From an uncultured Lentisphaerota bacterium (GTDB lineage: Bacteria > Verrucomicrobiota > Kiritimatiellia > RFP12 > UBA1067), in the NCBI GenBank assembly GCA_900320855.1, contig ONTV01000019.1, forward strand, positions 1 to 37,967: a stretch of DNA of 37,967 bases. Reading direction: 5' to 3'. How positions within the stretch are numbered: the first letter of the stretch is position 1; each line of letters begins with the position of its first letter. Positions 25,988-32,748 of the stretch are shown one piece after another. A program made the position numbers and the translations under genes. The notes beneath the pieces are model-generated. The model did not search any database and had not been told where the DNA came from. It was given only the letters and a program-made list of their open reading frames with translations.

Positions 25988-27682
25988 TCAAACGCCTTCC
26001 CCGCGCCCCAGAAGGACGGAGTCAAAATTGCCGTTCGCGTGGATGCGGCGGATCGTCTCGGCGGCGAACGCCGCCTGGTCGGCCAACCCCAGCCGAATCG
26101 GGCGTTCCGCCGACAGGCCCAAGTGCGTCAGCACGATTTTGAGGATCGTCGCCGGATTCTCGAAGCGGGCCGGCGCGAAGACGCCCAGCGCGATGTAGAC
26201 GTCCTCCATCGGCGCGATGCCGACGCAGATCGTCATGCCCTTCACGTCGCCCAGGCTCAGGCTCCGCTCCATGAGGAACAGGTCCTCGCCCGTCAGGAGG
26301 TCGCGGCACTTCACGCCGACGCCCGCCTTCACCGCCTGGATCTCAAGCCACGTGTAGCGGTAGTTCGCGTAATAGCTCGCCGCGCGCGCGTCTATCTCGC
26401 TCCACTCGTCCTTCTTGCTCGCCTGCACACGACGGAACGCCGGCCCACCGTCCTGGTCGTCCATCATGCACGCGAAGTCGCCGGCCACGCAGTCCAGCGT
26501 CTTGTCAAGTGATTCAATCCCATCCTCCGGCTTCAGGAAGCCCAGCCGCACGGCCGACTTCTTCCGCGCCTCCGGCGTCAGTTCCCGGATGACGTGGTGA
26601 CGGATGAAATCCATCGTGACCTGCCGGACGTCATCATAGCGGAAGAGCTTCTCGTCACGCCACGCGGGATCCTTGACAAACTTGAAGTCAATCGGGCCGT
26701 TGTAGGTTGACGGCGGAATGTCCTCGGGCTGGATGTAGTCGCCGTCCTCCGCCTCGTCCGGATCGCCCGCGTCGTCCCAGTCATCCTCTTCCGCCTCGCC
26801 GCCCTGCCGCTCGAGGCCGAAGACATCGTAGATGTCCTCCCGCTCGAACTGTTTGCACAGGCCCATCTTGAAGAGCTCGTGCGGCGTCCGCCCGCGTCCT
26901 TCCCAGGTGCGGGTGACGCTCAAAAGCGGGCCGAGGGCCCTGACGAGTCGCTCCAGGTCGTCGTGGTCCGACGGTTCCCAGTCGCATTCGTCGCGGATGT
27001 ATTCGAGCGCCGTGACGATTTTCGTGCCGTTGACGCGCGCGTGGCACTGGATGCCCAGCGTGTCCAGCTCCTGCTCGGCGCGGTCGAGGCGATACTCCTT
27101 CTTGACGAACTTCTCGAACGCGCGGCTCTCCTTCGTCTCCTCGGCTGCCATCGGCTCCTCGTAGAGGAGGAAGTCGTCTTCCGGCAGCACGTGCAGGTCG
27201 ATCTTGCGGAAGCTGGCCACGGTGTCCGCGACCGTGCGCGTGATCTCGGCGTCCGCGTCCTTCGGCGGAGGCTGCCCCTCGTCCAAATCGCGCGCCGTCA
27301 GGTCGTGATAGACGATGACGCGCGGCTCGCCAGCCTTCAGCTGCCAGGTCGAGAACCAGATCTCCGGCCTGTCCAGACACTCCTCCATCGACAGGGGTTC
27401 TGAACCCAGCAACGCGAACAGCCGGTCGACGAGCGCGTCGAGTTCGGCGACCGTCATCGCGTCCGAGACCGGCGCGTCGTGGTCTTTCGCGTAGCCGTTG
27501 TAGAGCGAGACGAACTCGTCCATCGTGACGACGCCGTAGAGGTTCGCCGCCGCATTCAGGCACCGAAGCGCAAAGTCCTCGCGCGCCGTCAGCTCGACGG
27601 CGTCCGTCTCCTCCTCGTCCGCCGCGCCCTCGTCCTTCCAGACGCCGCCCGGCCCCACCAACGTGTCAAATGGTCTTTTCAT
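25988..27682 (-). CDS. Unrecognised 564-residue cytoplasmic protein
   Basis: I do not recognise the family. There is no signal peptide or membrane segment. The N-terminal part (FALRCLNAAANLYGVVTMDE, FVSLYNGYAKD) looks helical and resembles the small helical domains of uncharacterised proteins; residues ~290-325 are strongly acidic (GEAEEDDWDDAGDPDEAEDG); the C-terminal part (YRYTWLEIQAVKAGVGVKCR, DLLTGEDLFLMERSLS, VYIALGVFAPARFENPATIL) looks like a compact alpha/beta domain. The stop overlaps the next gene's start region as TGAGATG, so it is almost certainly translated together with the DUF58 gene and may work with the MoxR/DUF58 pair. It starts just downstream of a CGCAAAG repeat region, with only a weak AAGAAAGA upstream. 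Confidence 0.6.
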   Translation of the reverse strand: MKRPFDTLVGPGGVWKDEGAADEEETDAVELTAREDFALRCLNAAANLYGVVTMDEFVSLYNGYAKDHDAPVSDAMTVAELDALVDRLFALLGSEPLSMEECLDRPEIWFSTWQLKAGEPRVIVYHDLTARDLDEGQPPPKDADAEITRTVADTVASFRKIDLHVLPEDDFLLYEEPMAAEETKESRAFEKFVKKEYRLDRAEQELDTLGIQCHARVNGTKIVTALEYIRDECDWEPSDHDDLERLVRALGPLLSVTRTWEGRGRTPHELFKMGLCKQFEREDIYDVFGLERQGGEAEEDDWDDAGDPDEAEDGDYIQPEDIPPSTYNGPIDFKFVKDPAWRDEKLFRYDDVRQVTMDFIRHHVIRELTPEARKKSAVRLGFLKPEDGIESLDKTLDCVAGDFACMMDDQDGGPAFRRVQASKKDEWSEIDARAASYYANYRYTWLEIQAVKAGVGVKCRDLLTGEDLFLMERSLSLGDVKGMTICVGIAPMEDVYIALGVFAPARFENPATILKIVLTHLGLSAERPIRLGLADQAAFAAETIRRIHANGNFDSVLLGRGEGV

Positions 27683-27869
27683 TTTTCAGTCTTTCTTCTT
27701 ATGTCAGCGCTTTCAACGCAAAGGTCGCAAAGGCCTTGACGCAAAGGCACGCGCGCCCTTTGCGTTTCCCTCCGCGTTCTTTGCGTTAAGCCAAGAGCGG
27801 AGAAGAACCCTCTACCCAAGGGGGTCGGCACGCCCTTCGCGGGCATGGAACGGACGGGCGGCACGCTGA
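27683..27869. repeat. Intergenic CGCAAAG inverted-repeat cluster
   Basis: No gene is visible. On the plus strand AACGCAAAGG (27715-27724), TCGCAAAGG, ACGCAAAGG (27739-27747) face CCTTTGCGTT (27757-27766) and CTTTGCGTTAA (27779-27789). The two arms can pair as a long imperfect stem. I recall CGCAAAG-type dispersed intergenic repeats from other bacterial phyla. It separates the restriction-modification unit from the 564-residue gene. Confidence 0.65.
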
Positions 27870-28085
27870 TCAGGACACCTCCTCCGTCTCCTCGTCCGGC
27901 ACGACCTCGCAGGTCTTTGAATAGTCCGTGTGCGGCCCGCCCGCCAGCGACAGCTTCACGATGTCCACCACTTCACCGCCGACCATGTTGTCGGCCACCA
28001 ACTCGGCGTCGTCGGGCGATTCCGCCATCACCTCGATGCGGGCGGTATAGGTCTCGGTGACATCAACAAGATAACGGCGCTTCAT
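27870..28085 (-). CDS. DpnD/PcfM-like small protein
   Basis: 71 residues from the ATG at 28085 (MKRRYLVDVTETYTARIEVM, ESPDDAELVADNMVGGEVV); a further upstream start is possible at 28109 but overlaps the nuclease gene's end. The beta-strand, 'xVxVTETxxxxVEVxAES', then helix pattern fits the DpnD/PcfM family, named from the DpnII restriction locus and from plasmids; the function is unknown. It begins 13 bases after the nuclease stop and is probably the third gene of the restriction-modification operon. Confidence 0.65.
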   Translation of the reverse strand: MKRRYLVDVTETYTARIEVMAESPDDAELVADNMVGGEVVDIVKLSLAGGPHTDYSKTCEVVPDEETEEVS

Positions 28086-28098
28086 GTGAGGCTTTCTT

Positions 28099-28974
28099 TC
28101 AGCAGGCAAGGTCCAGCGGCAAGTCGGAAATGTCCTTGAGCCGCTTTCCGTCGATCATGTTGTTCAGCAAGACCATCGCCTCGTCACGGCTTTTCGACGA
28201 GCATTTCTCAACCGCCGACAAAAGCTCGTACAACGCAAAATGATAAACGCAGTCGATATCTCCTGTGCCAAGAGCCAGCGAGGCGATGCGCGAGGGCGAG
28301 GGCTCGGCAGTGACGACCATAATGTGCGGCACGCGGCCCTTGCGGTCTCGCATCAGGTTCAGGGCTTCCGTCCGGCTGTTCTGCGCACGGTCGCTCCGCA
28401 TCGTCCACTTCGCCGAGATCGATGCATGGAGGATCGGCTTGCCTCCGTTCTTCTTGCGCAGATCGGCTTTCAGGCAAAGCGAATCATCGACAAAATTCGC
28501 AAGCCGGTTGATTTCATCGTCCTCGCACAAAGCACGGGCCACAACCACATCCGGCGACACCAGGTAGTCGTTGCCCAACGCCGCCTGAAGTTTCGGATTC
28601 TCACGAACAGCCTCCGCCAAGGCGAACAGGTGTTCGTACTGGGCGAAATCCGCCGTCTTGACGCGGCTCTTGTTTCCCAACCTCGCCACGCTCCAAGTAC
28701 CGGGGCGTAGATTCTGCAACTTCGGGAAAGTCGTCTCAATGAACTTTGCAACGGCATCCTCAAAGCTGGCTCCGGCCGTCTGCCCTTTCTCCTTGGAACA
28801 CGCAAATCTCGCGCCAAGGGAACTGGCAATCCCCTCGGCTATCGCACACGAAAACGCATTCTTCCTGTCGGCATTGGACGCCACACCCTCCTTGTCAAAG
28901 CAGAGAATGCCGTCATGGACAAGCCGACTGTGGAAAGCCTTTCTGGCTTCGGCAAACACGACCTCACGCCTCAT
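28099..28974 (-). CDS. NgoMIV-type type II restriction endonuclease (predicted GCCGGC)
   Basis: 291 residues; NgoMIV has 286 and cuts G^CCGGC as a tetramer. All residues I recall as catalytic in NgoMIV (E70, D140, S185, K187, E201) are present here with a constant offset of two: E72 in FEDAV, D142 in VSPDVVV, S187 and K189 in HASISAKWTMRSDRAQ, and E203 in RTEALNL. The C-terminal half (HIMVVTAEPSPSRIASLALG, TGDIDCVYHFALYELL) also matches that family. The ATG overlaps the methyltransferase stop by 11 bases, so it is translated after the methyltransferase. Base composition is visibly less GC-rich than the neighbours, which suggests horizontal transfer. Confidence 0.9.
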   Translation of the reverse strand: MRREVVFAEARKAFHSRLVHDGILCFDKEGVASNADRKNAFSCAIAEGIASSLGARFACSKEKGQTAGASFEDAVAKFIETTFPKLQNLRPGTWSVARLGNKSRVKTADFAQYEHLFALAEAVRENPKLQAALGNDYLVSPDVVVARALCEDDEINRLANFVDDSLCLKADLRKKNGGKPILHASISAKWTMRSDRAQNSRTEALNLMRDRKGRVPHIMVVTAEPSPSRIASLALGTGDIDCVYHFALYELLSAVEKCSSKSRDEAMVLLNNMIDGKRLKDISDLPLDLAC

Positions 28975-30526
28975 GGTTCAGACACCTCCTGATTTGGGCA
29001 CCAACCGCCTGTGCAACAGGCGGCGGAAACGCATTCCCGATCATCCGGCAGGCAGCCGTCTTGCGCGTCCCGAAGTCCCATGCATCCGGGAAACCCTGAA
29101 TGCGCGCGATCATCTCCTTTGTCAGCCGCGGCGAGCCAACGAAACCGGGCGACGGCGGTTCATTCGCGATGCCAAGCCCGTCCACATCCAGCTCGGCCCA
29201 CGCACGGCGCGCACGCGTCGGGCCAAGGTCAGGCCCACCATGTTTCTTGCTTCCGCCGACAATCGTCGGAGCAATGCGATTCGCGCGCGCAACCCACGCA
29301 TCCAGTCCGCACCAACCATTTGCCCCCATCAGTTCGCGCAGGGATTCGCCCACGGTCGGCGCAGCCCTGCGGCTCGGTTCGGGATAGGCGAAGTCGAGCG
29401 GCTGGTCATTGCGGATGCCGACAATGATGACGCGCGGACGAATCTGAGGAACGCCATAATCGTTCGCCTGCAGAAGCTTGATCTGCGTACGATAGCCAAG
29501 TCGGGCAATCGAGTCGAGGATGCGCACGCGGTAGGCCGCAAATTTCGGATCCAGGAATCCCCGCACATTTTCCAACATCACGGCGCGCGGACGGATTTCC
29601 GAAATCAGGCGGATGGCCTGCGGAAAGAGATCTCGTTCGTCGTCTTCACCCAACTGGCGCGAAGCAACGGAAAACGGCGGACACGGGACGCCGCCGGCAA
29701 GGAGATCGACGCCTTGATACGGCGTGCCGTCAAATTGATGCACGTCCCCGCAGATGACATTCCACTCCGGCTTGTTGCGCCGCAGAACGGCACAGTAGTC
29801 TTTCTCGTATTCGACAAGCGCAACATGCCGGAAGCCGGCGCGGTCAAGTCCTATGGCCTGTCCCCCGGCCCCCGCACAGATCTCAACGCACGTCAGTTCG
29901 CCCGCCGCACGCGCCGCCGCCAGAAGGCCGTCGGCGACTTCCTGCCCGTAGTCGAAACCGAAACTGTCCTGGAAGAAGTCGTCCTGCACGGGGTCGAACG
30001 CCGTCGCCGTCAGGCCCTTTTCGATATAGGGCTTGAGGCTGTCGAAGAGCAGCGGCATCGAACGTCCGCCCGTCTTCGGATAGGGCTTTGCGTAAAACGC
30101 GGCGTCGATCCGGATGCGCGGACAGCGCGACGAACAGACATAGACCTCCGCCGTCTTGCGTCCGAGCAGCTTCAGGGGCGTCGTCGCCGCCGTCAGCTCG
30201 TAGAGAGCATACGTCTTGCCGTGGGCCTTCGACGGCGCGGCGAGGGAATAGCCGAGGGCCGCGAGCTTCGCGCGGTCGGCAACCTCCTTGAAGCGCGCCG
30301 TGAACGCGAGCGGACGCGCCCCCTCGGCAAAGAGAACAATGCCGCCGACGCGCGCGTGGAACGCGAGCTTGCCGCACTTCGGGAGCGGCAGGTTGTAGAG
30401 CCGCCTCCCGGCAATCCAGTCCGCGTTCTCCAGCCGGTACGTCCCGACAAGGACAATGCGCCCGGCGGCGTCTGCCCGCACCGCCGCGCGCATCGTCTCG
30501 CGATGCTCACTCCCGCTTTTCCTCAT
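28964..30526 (-). CDS. DNA (cytosine-5) methyltransferase with N-terminal extension
   Basis: Protects the restriction site by methylating cytosine C5; 520 residues. Seen: motif I CAGAGGQAIGLDRAGF near residue 218, motif IV with the catalytic Cys in GGVPCPPFSVASRQLGEDDE, motif VI MLENVRGF, motif VIII QIRPRVIIVGIR and motif X GNAFPPPVAQAVG. The variable target-recognition region is short. The first ~200 residues are extra compared with a typical ~320-residue partner of NgoMIV-class enzymes (TYRLENADWIAGRRLYNLP, AEVYVCSSRCPRIRIDAAFY) and match no family I know. A TATAAT box stands 7 bases before the ATG (30534-30539), so the methyltransferase is probably made from a leaderless mRNA, separate from moxR. 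Confidence 0.93.
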   Translation of the reverse strand: MRKSGSEHRETMRAAVRADAAGRIVLVGTYRLENADWIAGRRLYNLPLPKCGKLAFHARVGGIVLFAEGARPLAFTARFKEVADRAKLAALGYSLAAPSKAHGKTYALYELTAATTPLKLLGRKTAEVYVCSSRCPRIRIDAAFYAKPYPKTGGRSMPLLFDSLKPYIEKGLTATAFDPVQDDFFQDSFGFDYGQEVADGLLAAARAAGELTCVEICAGAGGQAIGLDRAGFRHVALVEYEKDYCAVLRRNKPEWNVICGDVHQFDGTPYQGVDLLAGGVPCPPFSVASRQLGEDDERDLFPQAIRLISEIRPRAVMLENVRGFLDPKFAAYRVRILDSIARLGYRTQIKLLQANDYGVPQIRPRVIIVGIRNDQPLDFAYPEPSRRAAPTVGESLRELMGANGWCGLDAWVARANRIAPTIVGGSKKHGGPDLGPTRARRAWAELDVDGLGIANEPPSPGFVGSPRLTKEMIARIQGFPDAWDFGTRKTAACRMIGNAFPPPVAQAVGAQIRRCLNHEA

Positions 30527-30533
30527 GCCGCAT

Positions 30534-30539
30534 ATTATA
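30534..30539 (-). promoter_or_regulatory. Extended -10 promoter of the restriction-modification operon
   Basis: Minus strand CTTTGGTATAATATGCGGC then ATG; seven bases separate TATAAT from the start codon. This gives the restriction-modification unit its own transcript inside a same-strand gene series. Confidence 0.7.
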
Positions 30540-30611
30540 CCAAAGTGCGTAAACGAAGCATCACGTTCGCCCGTCTTGCAGATATTGTTGACGATCCCCT
30601 GCCATTCCTCC

Positions 30612-31574
30612 CTACGGCACGGGGACTTCGGAGAGAATCTTGTCGATGACCTTGTCGGACGTCACGCCTTCGGCCTCGGCTTCGTAGGTGAGGAGAATGC
30701 GGTGGCGGAGGACGTCGTGCACGACCTCCTTCACGTCCTGCGGCGTCGCATAGGCGCGGCCGTGCAGGAGCGCGTTGCCGCGCGCGGCAAGGTTGAGCGC
30801 GAGCGTCGCGCGCGGCGAGGCCCCGTTCTGGATCATCGCGTTCGCCTCGCGCGTCTTGAAGACGATGTCGAGGATGTAGTCGCCGACCTTCTCGTCGCAG
30901 TAGACCTCCTTCAGCGTCGCGCGCAGCGTCGCGACGTCCTCCGGCGTGCAGACCGCCTTCGCCTCCGGCGTCGCCGCGCTCTCGGCGAAGCGCTGCATGA
31001 TGCGCCGCTCGTCCGCCTTCGACGGCGTCTCGACGAGGCACTTGAACATGAAGCGGTCGACCTGCGCCTCCGGCAGCGGATACGTCCCCTCCTGCTCGAT
31101 CGGGTTCTGCGTCGCGAGGACGAGGAACGGCTGCGGCAGCCGATACGTCTCGTCGCCGATCGTGACCTGCTTCTCCTGCATCGACTCGAGCAGCGCGGAC
31201 TGCACCTTCGCCGGCGCGCGGTTGATCTCGTCCGCCAACAGCAGGTTCGTGAAGACCGGGCCCTTCTTCGGCGTGAACTCGCCCGTCTTCGGCGAATAGA
31301 CGAGCGTGCCGACGACGTCGGCCGGCAGGAGGTCCGGCGTGAACGAGATGCGCTTGAATTCGAGGCCGAGCGCCTTCGCGAGCGTGTTCACCGAAAGCGT
31401 CTTGGCGAGGCCGGGGACGCCCTCCAGGAGAATGTGCCCGCCCGTCGTCATCGCGAGGATGAGACGATCGACGAGCTTCTCCTGCCCGACGATTACCTTC
31501 GCGACTTCTTCGCGGATCTTCGTGACGAGTTCGCCCTGCGCGGCGATGCGGTTCGTGGCTTCCTTGAGGTCCAT
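30612..31574 (-). CDS. moxR: MoxR family AAA+ ATPase
   Basis: Chaperone-like AAA+ ATPase that usually activates or assembles proteins together with DUF58 and von Willebrand A partners; 320 residues, full length. Seen: KVIVGQEKLVDRLI, Walker A GGHILLEGVPGLAKT, SFTPDLLPADVVGT, Walker B NLLLADEINRAPAKVQSALL, LATQNPIEQEGTYPLPEAQV with DRF, and the C-terminal lid GASPRATLALN. It lies 29 bases after the aromatic-repeat gene. Its normal neighbour, DUF58, is 4.6 kb further on, beyond the restriction-modification unit. Confidence 0.95.
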   Translation of the reverse strand: MDLKEATNRIAAQGELVTKIREEVAKVIVGQEKLVDRLILAMTTGGHILLEGVPGLAKTLSVNTLAKALGLEFKRISFTPDLLPADVVGTLVYSPKTGEFTPKKGPVFTNLLLADEINRAPAKVQSALLESMQEKQVTIGDETYRLPQPFLVLATQNPIEQEGTYPLPEAQVDRFMFKCLVETPSKADERRIMQRFAESAATPEAKAVCTPEDVATLRATLKEVYCDEKVGDYILDIVFKTREANAMIQNGASPRATLALNLAARGNALLHGRAYATPQDVKEVVHDVLRHRILLTYEAEAEGVTSDKVIDKILSEVPVP

Positions 31575-31602
31575 TGCGTTGTCCTTTGCTTCTGCTTCGT
31601 TG

Positions 31603-32748
31603 TCAGTGAGGTTGTGCGGCCGTCGTCCAGCGGACGAGGCCCCAGAAAAGCGCGTGTTCCGTCACGTCCCGCCGCGTGACGCGCTCGTAGAGCGTCCAGA
31701 ACTTTGACAAGTTGCGGTCAACCGCCGGCACCCAGCGGATCGGGAAGAGCGACAGGAAACGTCCGTAGCGGACGCCCTGCGCGTCCACGGCCGACTCCCA
31801 GAACGGCCAGAGGCGGAAATACGTGTCGTCCGGACGGCTCACCCAGAACGGGAAGACGCGCGTCTCGTCCGGCAGCAGCTCCACGAGCCGCCAGCCGAAG
31901 CGCGTGATCTCGTCCTCTTTCACGCCGTCGAGATAGCGGAAGTTGTCGATGTGCTCGTAGAGCGGGAAGACGCTCGTGCGCGACCGCCGCTTCAGCCGCT
32001 CGATCTCGACGAACGGCCATGGGTAGCGCCCCCGCCAGCCGTCCGGCGTCTCCGCATACGAGAAGAGCGGCGGCAGGAAAAGCCACTGGCGCTCGCGTTC
32101 CCGATCGACGCGCCCCACAAGCGGCCAGAACATCCAGCTCGTCCCCGCCCCGCCCGTGTCGCGGTCGGCGAACGAGGTCTTCCAGTTCCAGAGCGGCCAG
32201 AGGACGGTCGTGTGGTCGTCCGCCCGGTTGTGGCTCGTCACGTAGAACGGCCAGAAGCCCCAGGAGCCGTCGTCGCGCCAGTGGAAAAACGGAAAGAGGA
32301 CGGCGTTCGTCGTCATCCACGCCTTGTCCTTCGGACGCGGCATGCGGTAGCGCATCCAGACGGGCCAGAGGACGAACTCCCAGTCGTACAGCGTCAGGAC
32401 GTGCGGATGCCGCCCGTAGATCGGGAACAGCCCCCAATAAGAGGAATCATCCGCACTTTTCCCTACCGCACGTCTTCCTTCTTCTTCCTTCTTCCTTCTT
32501 CCGTCCACGCCGTTCCACCAGATCGGCATCACCTCGAACTGGTAGCCGCCGTCGGCGTTGGACTGGTAGTGCGTGAAGAAGCAGAAGCGCCACCAGTCGC
32601 GGTGCGCGGTGAAGACGGGCCAAAGGACGTCCGTCGTCTCCGCCTCCCGCGACCAGAACGGACGCAGGGCGTAGAAGTCCTGCGCGGGCCGCTGCTCGTA
32701 GAACGGCAGGACCTGGAAGGCCGTCGCGAGAAGGAGGTTAGCGAACAC
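31603..32748 (-). CDS. Aromatic-Pro repeat protein of unknown function
   Basis: 381 residues from a GTG at 32748 that overlaps the TPR gene's stop by 11 bases. The protein is built from about fifteen short repeats of the form [LVF][WF]P[LIFV][WYF]: LWPVF, LFPIY, LWPVW, LFPFF, FWPFY, LWPLW, FWPLV, FLPPL, VFPLY, VFPFW, LWPFW, LFPIR, spaced about 20-25 residues apart, each probably a beta-strand. It has a hydrophobic N-terminus (FANLLLATAF) but no clear signal peptide. Low-complexity bases 32467-32502 encode GRRKKEEEGRRAVGKS between two repeats. No known fold is recognised; an outer-membrane or surface beta structure is one guess. It is translationally coupled to the TPR protein. Confidence 0.7.
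   Translation of the reverse strand: MFANLLLATAFQVLPFYEQRPAQDFYALRPFWSREAETTDVLWPVFTAHRDWWRFCFFTHYQSNADGGYQFEVMPIWWNGVDGRRKKEEEGRRAVGKSADDSSYWGLFPIYGRHPHVLTLYDWEFVLWPVWMRYRMPRPKDKAWMTTNAVLFPFFHWRDDGSWGFWPFYVTSHNRADDHTTVLWPLWNWKTSFADRDTGGAGTSWMFWPLVGRVDRERERQWLFLPPLFSYAETPDGWRGRYPWPFVEIERLKRRSRTSVFPLYEHIDNFRYLDGVKEDEITRFGWRLVELLPDETRVFPFWVSRPDDTYFRLWPFWESAVDAQGVRYGRFLSLFPIRWVPAVDRNLSKFWTLYERVTRRDVTEHALFWGLVRWTTAAQPH
32467..32502 (-). repeat. GGAAGAA heptamer tract ending in GTGCG, inside the aromatic-repeat gene
   Basis: Coding strand: GGAAGAA, GGAAGAA, GGAAGAAGAA, GAC then GTGCG; seven-base units with one ten-base unit. It has the same plan (and the same frame, G-x-R-A at the GTGCG end) as the tracts in mfd. 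Confidence 0.75.
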
